NCBI GenBank assembly: GCA_022571715.1
Contig: JACZXH010000017.1
Location: 1-51,129 of the forward strand
Direction: 5' to 3'
Source of the DNA: Bacteroidota bacterium
GTDB lineage: Bacteria; Bacteroidota; Bacteroidia; Cytophagales; Cyclobacteriaceae
DNA length: 51,129 nucleotides
Shown: positions 34,692-43,476 of the stretch, in pieces
How the letters are laid out: every line of letters starts with the position of its first letter
How positions within the stretch are numbered: position 1 is the first letter of the stretch
Position numbers and translations under genes: made by a program
Notes under the pieces: generated by a model
Databases searched by the model: none
Told to the model about the DNA's origin: nothing
The model's input: only the letters and a program-made list of their open reading frames with translations

Positions 34692-35990
34692 ATGAAAACC
34701 TTTAAAAAACTTTTAACAATCATACTTGCAGGGCTGATAAGCCTTCCTGTATGGGGACAGCAAAGTGACTTGCAGTACTATCGATATCCCGACCAAAGGG
34801 GTGTAAATGTATTTGAGGTAAATAAACTGGACACAATTGAATTCGACCAATTAAAAGTCCGGTTGGGTGGTGCATTTGCTATTCAGTTTCAATCTTTGTC
34901 TCATTCAAACAAATCAACATTTCTTGATGATGGCGAAGGAAATAATAGGAATGAACTTCTTGAAATTGGACAGAATTTTAATCTCCCAACCGCTAACCTT
35001 GATATTGATGTGCAACTTGCGAAGGGCGTCCGAATGCACCTAAGTACATACTTGTCTTCAAGGAAGCACAATAATGTTTGGGTGAAAGACGGATACTTCC
35101 AAATTGACCAGTTGGATTTTATAAAGGATGGGTTTGCCCAAGGGCTTATGGATATGGTCACGATTAAAGCCGGACACATGGAGATCAACTATGGTGATGC
35201 CCATTTCAGGAGGTCAGATAATGGAAGAACCATTCACAACCCTTTTGTAGGTAACTATATTTTAGATGCTTTTACAACCGAGATAGCAGGAGAATTCTAC
35301 TTACAAAAAAACGGATTCATTTCTATGTTAGGAGTTTCCAATGGAAAACTAAATCAAGGAGTGACCAGTCCCGGATCCACGACCGCAGCTTTTTATGGAA
35401 AAATTGGTTTTGATCAGCAATTGAGAGAGGATCTTCGTATAAGGCTTACTGGATCGGTCTACTATCAGGATAAAGCTTCTAGAATTTATCTGTACAGTGG
35501 TGACAGGGCTGGCTCGCGATATTACACCGTAATGCAGAGTGTAACCGACCAGGGTGACAACTTTACTTCAGGCAGGTGGAATCCGAATTATGGAGATAAA
35601 ATCACTGCGGTAATGGTCAATCCTTTCGTCAAATGGAATGGATGGGAATTATTTGGAACCTTTGAAAAATCCACTGGAGCTGATTACAAAGGGTCTGATG
35701 AAAACAGATCATGGAACCAGTTTGCTGCCGATTTAATATACAGGTTCGGACCCAATGAAAATGTTTATGCCGGAGCCCGGTACAACACAGCAAGCGGTAA
35801 GTTATCCAACAGCGATATAAATAAAGTAACAATCAACAGAACACAGGTGGGATTCGGCTGGTTTATGACACGCAATATATTAACAAAAATTGAATACGTA
35901 AATCAGACCTATAATGACTTTGCCGCTGACAGTAAGTATCAAAACGGCAGGTTCAATGGGATTATGGTTGAAGCTACCATCTCGTTCTAA
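34692..35990 (+). CDS. Outer-membrane beta-barrel porin-like protein
   Basis: A 432-aa protein with signal peptide (FKKLLTIILAGLISLPVWGQ) and alternating beta-strand pattern to a C-terminal ...NGIMVEATISF ending in Phe, as expected for a barrel inserted by the Bam machinery. Features such as VTIKAGHMEINYGDAHFRRSDNGR and SGRWNPNYGDK resemble porins of the phosphate-selective-porin superfamily. The solute is unknown. Two CRP/FNR-type sites precede it and a terminator follows, with the two YceI-like genes beyond. Those sites match those of the nitrite locus, so it may serve nitrite or another anaerobic-growth substrate. Confidence 0.8.
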   Translation: MKTFKKLLTIILAGLISLPVWGQQSDLQYYRYPDQRGVNVFEVNKLDTIEFDQLKVRLGGAFAIQFQSLSHSNKSTFLDDGEGNNRNELLEIGQNFNLPTANLDIDVQLAKGVRMHLSTYLSSRKHNNVWVKDGYFQIDQLDFIKDGFAQGLMDMVTIKAGHMEINYGDAHFRRSDNGRTIHNPFVGNYILDAFTTEIAGEFYLQKNGFISMLGVSNGKLNQGVTSPGSTTAAFYGKIGFDQQLREDLRIRLTGSVYYQDKASRIYLYSGDRAGSRYYTVMQSVTDQGDNFTSGRWNPNYGDKITAVMVNPFVKWNGWELFGTFEKSTGADYKGSDENRSWNQFAADLIYRFGPNENVYAGARYNTASGKLSNSDINKVTINRTQVGFGWFMTRNILTKIEYVNQTYNDFAADSKYQNGRFNGIMVEATISF

Positions 35991-36008
35991 CAAAATCATT
36001 GATCAATT

Positions 36009-36039
36009 GAAGGGGACTTGGCAATAGGCAGTCCCCTTC
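36009..36039 (+). terminator. Hairpin between porin and first YceI-like gene
   Basis: GAAGGGGACT and AGTCCCCTTC form a perfect 10-bp stem around an 11-nt loop, 18 nt past the porin stop. It covers the ATG at 36018, which argues against that start for the next gene. It may be a partial terminator that lowers expression of the YceI genes. Confidence 0.75.
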
Positions 36040-36056
36040 ATTTAACTTCCATACTA

Positions 36057-36674
36057 ATGAAAATTCTGCTGAGTATCCTTCTTCTGAGTCTGCTTGCCTT
36101 CACATCGGCAAGGAGAAATGACTACCACAATCTGTCTCTTGTATTCAGCAGTTCGATCAATATCACCGGGAAATCCAACGTACGGCCTTTCAGCTGCAAA
36201 ACCTCTACAATTTATAAACACGATACCCTCGATGTAAGGTACATGAATGAGGATAACATTTACAGGTTTGAAAATGTTGTCATAGAAATTGATCTCAATG
36301 GATTTGATTGTGGCAATCCATTTGTGGATAAGGATTTTGGGAAATTACTGCAAAAGGATAAATACCCAACTCTCAAAATATATCTTAAGCAGATAACACT
36401 GGATGAAACATTGGCTGGAATCAATCTTTCAGGTATAGCTGACTTAGAAATTGAAATTGCGGGTATCATTAAACATTATGACATGAAGTTCAATTCATCC
36501 ATCATAAATGGCAAGGGTCTTGTCGAGGGTGAACTGGAGCTCAACATTTCAGATTTTAATCTTACTCCTCCCAAAAAGCTCCTGGGCCTGATCAAAGTTT
36601 CAGAGGAAATCCTAATTGAATTCCGGTATCAAATACATAAAACAAGCACATTAAATTTTTTAACACATAAATAA
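36057..36674 (+). CDS. Secreted YceI-like lipid-binding-domain protein
   Basis: About 205 aa. I place the start at 36057 because it begins a signal peptide (KILLSILLLSLLAFTSARR) and because the earlier ATG lies inside a terminator stem. The mature part follows the YceI lipocalin-like pattern: early SSSINITGKSNVRPFSCK, central YPTLKIYLKQITL and GIADLEIEIAGIIKHYDMKF, late ISDFNLTPPKKLLGLIKVSEEILIEFRYQI. It is more diverged than its downstream paralogue. YceI proteins bind isoprenoid-type lipids in the periplasm and may support respiratory chains. The next gene starts 6 bp later, so they form one operon. Confidence 0.75.
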   Translation: MKILLSILLLSLLAFTSARRNDYHNLSLVFSSSINITGKSNVRPFSCKTSTIYKHDTLDVRYMNEDNIYRFENVVIEIDLNGFDCGNPFVDKDFGKLLQKDKYPTLKIYLKQITLDETLAGINLSGIADLEIEIAGIIKHYDMKFNSSIINGKGLVEGELELNISDFNLTPPKKLLGLIKVSEEILIEFRYQIHKTSTLNFLTHK

Positions 36675-36680
36675 ATAGTC

Positions 36681-37232
36681 ATGAAAGCTTTTGTAATCAT
36701 CATCATATTTCAATTCTTGGGATTCAACACCCAAACTGTTTACAATGTAGAGCAAGACGGAGCTTCTATGACTGTTACTGGTACTTCATCATTACATAAC
36801 TGGGAATCAACGATAGAGAACTTTAAATATACTGCGTCAATAACCGTTGAGGAAAACACATTATTAAAAATCAACCAATTGGAATTTACGGCTTCTGTGA
36901 AATCAATTAAAAGTGGCAAAGGTGGAATGGATAAAAAGACATACAAGGCATTAAGGGAAACTGATTATCCAACGATTTCTTATAACCTAATCTCCGCAAT
37001 TCCGCAAAGTGGCAATACTGTTACAAGCACAGGTGAATTAATAATTGCCGGCAAGAAAAGGAAGGTTTCAATGGATGTCAACTATGAAATTTATTCAAAT
37101 ATCATTGTATTCCGCGGTGAACTCACTATAAAAATGTCTGATTACGAAATCTCACCACCTACCGCGTTGATGGGAACAATCAAAACCGGGGACGAAGTGA
37201 CAATCAGGTTTTCAATCCCATTTCAAAAGTAA
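36681..37232 (+). CDS. YceI-family periplasmic protein
   Basis: A 183-aa protein with a short signal peptide (KAFVIIIIFQFLGFNTQ) and a canonical YceI domain: VTGTSSLHNWESTIENFKY, then SIKSGKGGMDKKTYKALRETDYPTISY, VTSTGELIIAGKKRKVSMDV and MSDYEISPPTALMGTIKTGDEVTIRF. The ligand is probably a polyprenyl or quinone-type lipid, from family knowledge. It is the last gene of the porin-YceI-YceI unit. Confidence 0.9.
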   Translation: MKAFVIIIIFQFLGFNTQTVYNVEQDGASMTVTGTSSLHNWESTIENFKYTASITVEENTLLKINQLEFTASVKSIKSGKGGMDKKTYKALRETDYPTISYNLISAIPQSGNTVTSTGELIIAGKKRKVSMDVNYEIYSNIIVFRGELTIKMSDYEISPPTALMGTIKTGDEVTIRFSIPFQK

Positions 37233-37393
37233 AGACTAAAATCAAATGCCAATCCCTGTAAAACATAAACTGGATATTTACATTAACACTGCCCATTGAT
37301 AAGGGTGCCGGGGAACTAAATTCACTTGGCTGGGTTGGCCTCATCCTTTCATCACCCGGTTTAAATGTCGGACGGATTGTAAAATGTAATTTT

Positions 37394-38314
37394 TCAATAA
37401 TTTGTGCTTTCAATGGCCTGCTTGATAACATCAGCCGATTTAAAAAACTTGTCTCTTTCATCCTCGCTCATGTCCACCTCCAGTATTTTGGTAACACCTT
37501 GATCGGACACTAAAGCAGGCAATGACAAGGCCACATCCTGGAGACCATAAGGACCCGAAATAACCGTTGACAAATTGATGATCCTTTTATCTCCCCGAAT
37601 CAGCCATTTCAAGAGTGTAGCGGTGACCAATCCAATGGCATGATTCGTGGCCCCTTTTCTTTGTATGATCTCGTATGCTGCTTTTTTGACCTGATCGGCA
37701 ATTTGATCTTCATAGGCTGGGAGCCAACCTTTCCAATCCCGTAATTTTATACCACCAATGGTAGCCGTGGACCAGAGAATGCTTTCTGAGTCCCCATGTT
37801 CGCCGATCACTTGAGCGTGAATACTTCGTGGATCCAAGTCCAACTTTCTACCAATCATCTCCCGAAGCCGAGCTGTATCCAGCATGGTACCCGTTCCGAT
37901 TACCCGGCTGGTAGGCAATCCGGAAAATTTCTGATAAAAGTAGGTCAGCACATCCACTGGATTCGCAACGATAACGAGTATGCCCTGATATCCCTCTAAT
38001 TGTGCGGCTATGTCTTTGGTAATACTGATATTGTCATTGAGCAGATCGAGCCTGGATTCATCGGGTTTCCCGCCTCGACCAGCGGTGACCACAATGGCTT
38101 TACAGTGCTTCATCTCAGAAATAGATACGGCTTTAACACTGGATGGTGGATAAAATGAAGACCCGTGATTTAGATCCATCGCTTCTCCTTCCGCCAGTCC
38201 TGGCCTTAAATCGTACAATAGTAATTCACGACAAATACCCCTTTGCAGTATTGAGATCGCAGTACTTGCTCCAACCCATCCTAATCCTATGATTCCTAAA
38301 GAATTAACGCTCAT
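37394..38314 (-). CDS. L-lactate/malate dehydrogenase-family enzyme
   Basis: A 306-aa NAD-dependent 2-hydroxyacid dehydrogenase. GIIGLGWVGAS is the Rossmann loop. The catalytic set is present: Arg88 in SRLDLL, Asp146/Arg149 in LDTARLR, and His173 in VIGEHGDSE. The specificity position that is Gln in lactate and Arg in malate dehydrogenase is Gly82 (TAGRGGKPDESR). The rest (NPVDVLTYFYQKFSGLP, RKGATNHAIG) is closer to lactate dehydrogenases. A small side chain at this site would accept a bulkier 2-oxoacid, but this is inferred. Cytoplasmic, single gene. Confidence 0.85.
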   Translation of the reverse strand: MSVNSLGIIGLGWVGASTAISILQRGICRELLLYDLRPGLAEGEAMDLNHGSSFYPPSSVKAVSISEMKHCKAIVVTAGRGGKPDESRLDLLNDNISITKDIAAQLEGYQGILVIVANPVDVLTYFYQKFSGLPTSRVIGTGTMLDTARLREMIGRKLDLDPRSIHAQVIGEHGDSESILWSTATIGGIKLRDWKGWLPAYEDQIADQVKKAAYEIIQRKGATNHAIGLVTATLLKWLIRGDKRIINLSTVISGPYGLQDVALSLPALVSDQGVTKILEVDMSEDERDKFFKSADVIKQAIESTNY

Positions 38315-38647
38315 AGATTTTATACACTTCGTTGCGTGTTGGCTCTTTAACCAATCTCAATATTCTTGAAATTATTGTTGTTCTTTTTTTGCCACTCACT
38401 GGTTTAGCCGCTATTAATCGGACAATTGGATTTATGAATTTAAAAGTAAGCATATTATGTAATAATATTGCATTAGAGAGGAACGACCGAAGGTGACCTT
38501 TGAACCGATGGTTGTTGAAGTGTTTCGGGCCCGTACACTTTTTTTGATAAATTTAGATCGACATTGAGTCCATCTAAATTTAAGCAAGGATGCTCACAAT
38601 GGGCAGAGCCTTGTCCCTTACCAACCCAAGGCTTATGTATTTACAGG

Positions 38648-38845
38648 CTATTTCTTTTTGCTCGCCCAGGCATATTTCTTTTTTAGCAATGCATCTTTCA
38701 AGTGCCCTTCCAGCTCTTTTTCGGGCAGCAATTTTTTAAGAATAGCATTCTCTTTTTCCAGCCGTCTGATCTCTTTCAGGTGTGCCGGGGTCACCCCGTG
38801 ACCAAGCCCTGCCTCGCCCATGGTTTCAAACCGCATCCTGCGCAA
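38648..38845 (-). mobile_element. IS3-family transposase OrfA fragment
   Basis: Sixty-five codons give the C-terminal part of an IS3-type OrfA: GHGVTPAHLKEIRRLEKENAILKKLLPEKELEGHLKDALLKKKYA, with the leucine-zipper-like RLEKENAILKKLL. The N-terminal helix-turn-helix, OrfB and terminal inverted repeats are missing. It lies in the middle of a 659-bp gap (38315-38973) that otherwise holds no gene. It is a dead insertion-sequence relic between the dehydrogenase and the nitrite operon. Confidence 0.75.
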
Positions 38846-38973
38846 AGTTTATCAGAAGCACAGAGCTTGTATACAGATATGATTTTGGACAAACTCCAAC
38901 GGATTCCAATGTGAAATTCTGGACTTGATCAAAAAAGTAGAGTAGACGATCACTCGGATAGTGTCTAGAAATT

Positions 38974-39585
38974 CTAGATGCTTTTTGCGAGTGCTCTAAT
39001 TATATTAACTGTTTCTTTATTGTCGACGCCTAAACCTTGCTGCTGATAAACCAAAACTCCGTTCCTGTCAAAAACGCTGATTATATTCGAATGGGAAAAG
39101 TCTACAGGTGAAACCTTTTTATATCTGACTCCCAATACTGCAGCAAATTCAAGTACACTATCTTCATCTCCTTGTAGAAACAGCCATTGCTCATCGTTCA
39201 TCTGATTCTCCAGGGCGAAGCTTTTTAACCTTTCCGGTGTGTCAGTTGTTGGATCAATACTCACAAGAATATATTTGACATTTTCTTTGAGATTCTTAGC
39301 TATTTCGGATTCTATACTTCTCATGTCCGCAACTAATCTTGGACAGGCCACCTGACATGATGTATATATCATTACCATCACTAAAACCCTTCCTCTCAAA
39401 TCTTGCAGCTCAATCACTTCTTTATTTTGCGTTGTCCATTTTGCAGGTAAGTGAAAAATAGAAAGGTCAGGAAGTTCACTCACAGATATATCGAAGGGCT
39501 GAGTCTGGTAATTCGTGTTCTCATTATTGAGTTTAGAACAAGAAACACAGAAAATCAAGATAATGATTAAGCTAATTAGTTTCAT
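38974..39585 (-). CDS. SCO1/SenC-family copper chaperone, lipoprotein
   Basis: A 203-aa protein with lipoprotein leader SLIIILIFCVSC (Cys16 acylated). It has a thioredoxin-fold SCO domain with the copper-binding CxxxC (Cys77, Cys81 in YTSCQVACP) and His165 in VDFSHSN. DLRGRVLVMVMIY and SIDPTTDTPERLKSFA are other hallmarks. SCO proteins deliver copper or reduce copper-site thiols in cytochrome oxidase and similar enzymes. It starts 10 bp after nirV and follows nirK, so it most likely supplies copper to NirK. Confidence 0.93.
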   Translation of the reverse strand: MKLISLIIILIFCVSCSKLNNENTNYQTQPFDISVSELPDLSIFHLPAKWTTQNKEVIELQDLRGRVLVMVMIYTSCQVACPRLVADMRSIESEIAKNLKENVKYILVSIDPTTDTPERLKSFALENQMNDEQWLFLQGDEDSVLEFAAVLGVRYKKVSPVDFSHSNIISVFDRNGVLVYQQQGLGVDNKETVNIIRALAKSI

Positions 39586-39595
39586 AATCCACTTA

Positions 39596-40372
39596 TTAAA
39601 TGTCCTTTACACATCTGAATCCGAGATTTCTAATTGCATAATTTGCCTTGAGGCTACCTCGAAAGGCATATCTCATGAAAGCCGCATAATTCATAAGATC
39701 GGTTGCTCCCACTGCTCCACTAGCGCAAAACAGATTTTTATCAACATCTGCATCTCCTCTGGATTCTCCTGTTATTAATATTGAATTAAAATTCAGGGTC
39801 CATTCCCACACCAAACCATGTAAATCATAAACACCCCAAATATTTTTAAATGTATTTCCTATTTCTTTATCATAGGTTTTTGGGGCCTCGTACCAACTAA
39901 GAATATATTGATTATAAATATTATCCTCTTTCCCATCACGTTTATTCTGACCTGCCATAGCTACATATTCCCATTCATCCACCGTTGGTAGTCTTTTGCC
40001 CTTGCATTTACAATACTTCTTGGCAGCAAACCAGGAAATATTGGTTACGGGGCTCATGGGTGATATATTACCAAGCGTTGAGTCATTATCCCATGTTTCA
40101 AGATAGTTCTCATCAGCAAATAACCTTTTTACCAAAGATTTTTGCCATTCGGGATTTTTAAATATAAATGATAAATATTGTGCATTGGTAACTGGATATA
40201 CATCCATCATAAAATCATTGACTACAACCAGCGAAGTATCATTACCATACAATGGAATATATTTACCACTTTCGATTACTACTGTTCTCACCTGCTGACA
40301 ATAGCTATGTGTGTGAATAAGTACTGAAACAAAAATGATGAGGTATCGCCCTGTTTTAGATATTTTGTTCAT
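39596..40372 (-). CDS. nirV: NirV-like formylglycine-generating-enzyme-superfamily protein
   Basis: A 258-aa protein with a signal peptide (YLIIFVSVLIHTHSYCQ) and a SUMF1/FGE-sulfatase domain: FMMDVYPVTNAQYLSF, MSPVTNISWFAAKKYCKCKGKRLPTVDEWEYVA, WGVYDLHGLVWEWTLN and AIRNLGFRCV. Proteins of this type, encoded right after nirK, are called NirV in denitrifiers; the function is not established. The start overlaps the nirK stop by 4 bp (ATGA), showing tight coupling. It is followed by sco1. Confidence 0.88.
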   Translation of the reverse strand: MNKISKTGRYLIIFVSVLIHTHSYCQQVRTVVIESGKYIPLYGNDTSLVVVNDFMMDVYPVTNAQYLSFIFKNPEWQKSLVKRLFADENYLETWDNDSTLGNISPMSPVTNISWFAAKKYCKCKGKRLPTVDEWEYVAMAGQNKRDGKEDNIYNQYILSWYEAPKTYDKEIGNTFKNIWGVYDLHGLVWEWTLNFNSILITGESRGDADVDKNLFCASGAVGATDLMNYAAFMRYAFRGSLKANYAIRNLGFRCVKDI

Positions 40373-41853
40373 TGCTTTCGAATGTTTTTAACCATTAAAG
40401 GAGTTACTTCAGTTTTGTTATTTCCCCATGAGTCGTAGACATAAGTCATTACGTTGGCTATATCTTCATCTGACATTGCCTGCTTCGTCATTATTCCATC
40501 ATAATCAACACCATTGACGGTGATTTTGCCTGTTAAACCAGAAATTACAATGTTGATGGCGCGATTTACATCTTCATTGAGGTAATCCGAATTGGCAAGC
40601 GGCGGAAAGGCATTAGGCAAACCTTGTCCATTTACTTGATGGCAGGCGGTACATGTCCTTGAATATAATTGTTTACCAAATTCGATTCTTTCTTTTAAAG
40701 AAATGGCCTTCGTATCCGTTGAGCTTTCCCCCTCCACCTCAGGCATGGTTTGTACATTTCCGCCTTCTGGTTGGTAAATGCCATTTTCTTGCATTCCTGA
40801 ATAGAGCTTTTTATTTTCTTTTCCATATACTTTTAACATGGCCAATGCTCCTTTATTAAATGCACGAAATATAGAGTGATCAACAATAATAAAGGTGCCA
40901 GGGACTTCAACCTTAAATTCAATAATTGCAGCCCCACCTGCGGGAATTAGCGTGGTTTGTACATTTTCATTGATCAAAGTTCCACCTTCGATATTAACTT
41001 TATCAAAGATCTCCCCTATTACATGAAAGGAAGACACCAGATTAGGCCCACCATTGCCCACAAAAAGCCTGACTGTTTGGCCCACCATTGCTGTAAGAGA
41101 CTTATCTCCAGTCAATGCGCCTACTTTTCCATTAAATACTACATAATCAGGTATCTCTTTTATCGCTTTATTCATATCAAATGGCTGCAGTCCCCTTTGT
41201 CCATAGTCTCCTTTGGTATAAAAATCTCCTTGCATTATATAATATTCTACATCTACTTTCGGCAAACCACCTACCGGTTCAACTAATATCAATCCATACA
41301 TACCATTTGCGATATGCATACCCACAGGCGCAGTTGCGCAATGATAAACAAATAGTCCAGGATTAAGCACTTTGAAAGAAAACTGGATTTCATGACCTGG
41401 TGCTACAAATGATGATGTTGCTCCACCTCCGGGTCCTGTTACAGCATGAAGATCTATATTATGCGGTAGTTTGTTATCCGGATTATTTTTAAGATGAAAT
41501 TCGATTTCATCACCAATTCTTGTTCTGATAAATGGACCTGGAACACTACCACCAAATGTCCAGTAGAGGTATGTAACACCGTCGGTCATTTCACTTTCAA
41601 CTTCTATTACTTCCATGTTTACAATCAACTTTATTGCCTCTCTTTTCACAATTGGTCCAGGAACATTCGGAGGAGAAGTTAGTTCTGCTTGCGCTTCGCC
41701 TATGACCTTGATATTGATTGGGTTAATTGTTCTTTTTGTATCACTTGTTGAATCATTATCCGAACAACCCGTTAGGAAAACTGCATAAGGAAGTACAAGT
41801 CCTATTGAAAATAAGACTGCAAAGGTGATTTTTGGTTTTATTAAAGGTCTCAT
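40369..41853 (-). CDS. nirK: Copper nitrite reductase NirK with C-terminal cytochrome c domain
   Basis: A 494-aa lipoprotein (lipobox LTGC, Cys30) that would reduce nitrite to nitric oxide in the periplasm. Type 1 copper ligands are His131, Cys172, His180 and Met185 (VYHCATAPVGMHIANGM). Type 2 ligands are His136, His171 and His326. The catalytic Asp134 (HNIDLHA) and His277 (SSFHVIGEIFD) are in place. Residues about 388-490 form a cytochrome c with heme motif CTACH (401-405) and a Met ligand in KQAMSDEDIAN. The fused cytochrome probably passes electrons straight to the type 1 copper. It heads the nirK-nirV-sco1 operon and a CRP/FNR-like site lies 87-99 bp upstream. Confidence 0.95.
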   Translation of the reverse strand: MRPLIKPKITFAVLFSIGLVLPYAVFLTGCSDNDSTSDTKRTINPINIKVIGEAQAELTSPPNVPGPIVKREAIKLIVNMEVIEVESEMTDGVTYLYWTFGGSVPGPFIRTRIGDEIEFHLKNNPDNKLPHNIDLHAVTGPGGGATSSFVAPGHEIQFSFKVLNPGLFVYHCATAPVGMHIANGMYGLILVEPVGGLPKVDVEYYIMQGDFYTKGDYGQRGLQPFDMNKAIKEIPDYVVFNGKVGALTGDKSLTAMVGQTVRLFVGNGGPNLVSSFHVIGEIFDKVNIEGGTLINENVQTTLIPAGGAAIIEFKVEVPGTFIIVDHSIFRAFNKGALAMLKVYGKENKKLYSGMQENGIYQPEGGNVQTMPEVEGESSTDTKAISLKERIEFGKQLYSRTCTACHQVNGQGLPNAFPPLANSDYLNEDVNRAINIVISGLTGKITVNGVDYDGIMTKQAMSDEDIANVMTYVYDSWGNNKTEVTPLMVKNIRKQ

Positions 41854-41939
41854 AATTAAAAGTTATTTGCCTGATAGATAATTATTCTATTCTCTAGTTT
41901 TGAGAAAGCAATGATATCACATAATAACAACCTGAGATG

Positions 41940-41952
41940 TGACTTATATCAT
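41940..41952 (-). promoter_or_regulatory. CRP/FNR-like site upstream of nirK
   Basis: On the nirK strand this reads ATGATATAAGTCA, one base from the porin-operon site and three from the usp site. TGA-N6-TCA is the core read by CRP/FNR-family helices. It is inside the 333-bp gap between nirK and the small plus-strand gene. A clear -7 element is not seen, so its exact position relative to the start is uncertain. Confidence 0.55.
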
Positions 41953-42169
41953 GCCATAATATGAATCTAATCATCATCTTTAAAATGCTGTGGAATGTGG
42001 TTGTAGCATTTTATCACCTACGGCATAATCATTATAGTTTTGAACCAGGTATTCAACTTTAACCACAATGATTTTAGTTAAGAACCAGCCACCTATGTGT
42101 TTGTCCGCGAGGTGATTAAAATCAGACATAAAGCTGAGCAGCATCATGAATCACGTTTCTGATAAGCCA

Positions 42170-42177
42170 TAGTTTTG
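42170..42177 (+). promoter_or_regulatory. Candidate -7 promoter element of the 64-aa gene
   Basis: TAGTTTTG matches the Bacteroidota TAnnTTTG consensus at all fixed positions. It is 10 bp upstream of the first ATG, so the transcript would have a very short leader. No TTG lies at the ideal -33 distance. Confidence 0.4.
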
Positions 42178-42186
42178 TGTTAAAAA

Positions 42187-42381
42187 ATGATTATGGAACT
42201 CAAGAGAATAAAAAACAGAATGGTATTCCGTAGAATAGGAAATTACTACGGTAATTTATTTGATAGTGACCACTTTATGGGAAGAAGTGCTTTTCAGGAT
42301 TCCTGGATAGCACCAAAAAACAAATATGAGTTAAAGCAGGGACAGAATCAAAAGACTACTAAAGGAAAGGTATTGAAATAA
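42187..42381 (+). CDS. 64-aa small protein beside nirK, unknown function
   Basis: I do not recognise a definite family. The sequence has a basic start (MELKRIKNRMVFRR), an aromatic/acidic middle (NYYGNLFDSDHFMGRSAF, then QDSWIAP) and a basic Gln/Lys tail. The middle is reminiscent of the N-terminal arm of small heat-shock proteins but the alpha-crystallin domain is missing, so it may be a truncated hsp20 or its own small protein. It is a complete unit: a -7 element 10 bp upstream and a hairpin with T6 starting over the stop codon. It is divergent from nirK and convergent with the regulator gene. The second ATG (42193) may be the real start. Confidence 0.5.
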   Translation: MIMELKRIKNRMVFRRIGNYYGNLFDSDHFMGRSAFQDSWIAPKNKYELKQGQNQKTTKGKVLK

Positions 42382-42396
42382 TTCAATGCCTTTTTT
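42369..42396. terminator. Bidirectional terminator between the small gene and the regulator gene
   Basis: GGTATTGAA and TTCAATGCC (one G-U pair) enclose a 4-nt loop; T6 follows on the plus strand and an A-rich run precedes. The TAA of the small gene falls in the loop. It can serve both the plus-strand small gene and the minus-strand regulator ending 10 bp away. Confidence 0.75.
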
Positions 42397-42405
42397 AAAC
42401 TAATA

Positions 42406-43476
42406 TCAGTAACCTCTTTTAATTAGATTTTCCAGATCGGACATTGAAAGAACATAGATTTTACTTGATTTTATATCTATTAATTTTTCATCCTTGAAAT
42501 CTGACAAAGTACGTATTACAGACTCAGGTGCTGTTCCAACAATACGGGCCAAATCTTCCCTGGAAATGTAAAAACCTTTTACCTGATCGTTTTCTGCATT
42601 TTGTTTTTGAAGACTGGTCAAGGCTTCTGCTACCCTTTGTCTTACCGTATTATAGGCAAGTTGAAGTAGCTTTTCCTCTCTATCATTGAGATTGTGAGAC
42701 AAAATTTTGATAAACTTAATGGCGACATCCCGGTGGCTATATATCAGCTTAAAAAAGTCTTGTTTAGGAATAAGACAGACTTCTGTATCTTCCAGAGTCA
42801 TTGCTGATTCTGCATATACCGAACCTCTAAGAAGTGAATTGTAACCTATGTAATCTCCATTTATGTAAGTTCCGGTAATTAACTCCTTGCCATCTTCGTT
42901 GGTTTTATAGGTTTTTATCTTGCCATAATTAATGAGTATTAAGGATAGTGGTGTGTCTCCTTCAAAATAAATATTAGTTCTTTTTTTATATGTTCTAACC
43001 TTTCTGTCAACGGAAAGTTCTTCAAGATCCTTAAAGTTTCTCACCTCATTGATAAACATATCCAGACCATCAATGTTTTGTTCGTATTCTGACATTAATA
43101 TTTCACTTTTCCTTAATCGGCTTTCAACGGCATCTAACAGTTCACTATCATCAAATGGTTTGGTCAAATAGTCATCAGCTCCCATGTTCATTCCTTTTCT
43201 CCAATCTTCTCGTTCCGCTTTGGCTGTAAGGAAAATAAGAGGAATTTTAGCCGTCTCATTATTCTTGCTTATGATATGCAAAACACCATAACCATCGAGC
43301 TCCGGCATCATAATATCACATATGATTAAGTCCGGCTTTTCTTTATTGATCATGTCAACGCCTAACTTGCCATTCTCAGCTGTTAATACGCTGTAATTGG
43401 CCAATTCCAAAATCTCAGCTGTATTCTCCCTAACATCTTTATTGTCTTCTATAAGCACTATTTTTTTCATGATCAA
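42406..43476 (-). CDS. Response regulator: receiver domain fused to CRP/FNR-family DNA-binding protein
   Basis: A 356-aa fusion. Residues 1-120 are a receiver with phosphoacceptor Asp54 (LIICDIMMPELDG), Thr84 and Lys106. Residues about 145-265 are a cyclic-nucleotide-type beta roll (YFEGDTPLSLILINYGKIK, YINGDYIGYNSLL). Residues 275-350 are a Crp-type winged helix (SREDLARIVGTAPESVIRTL). Glu318 and Arg322 sit where CRP and FNR read the TGA half-site. There are only two cysteines, so no FNR-type Fe-S cluster. Its partner kinase overlaps by 4 bp upstream. It probably recognises the ATGAYAWAARTCA sites near nirK, usp and the porin operon. Confidence 0.93.
   Translation of the reverse strand: MIMKKIVLIEDNKDVRENTAEILELANYSVLTAENGKLGVDMINKEKPDLIICDIMMPELDGYGVLHIISKNNETAKIPLIFLTAKAEREDWRKGMNMGADDYLTKPFDDSELLDAVESRLRKSEILMSEYEQNIDGLDMFINEVRNFKDLEELSVDRKVRTYKKRTNIYFEGDTPLSLILINYGKIKTYKTNEDGKELITGTYINGDYIGYNSLLRGSVYAESAMTLEDTEVCLIPKQDFFKLIYSHRDVAIKFIKILSHNLNDREEKLLQLAYNTVRQRVAEALTSLQKQNAENDQVKGFYISREDLARIVGTAPESVIRTLSDFKDEKLIDIKSSKIYVLSMSDLENLIKRGY

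Noticed and set aside
37204-37461. 85-codon minus-strand ORF ending in a strand-like motif
   Set aside because: Overlaps both the YceI gene end and the dehydrogenase gene in other frames; no start or domain support.
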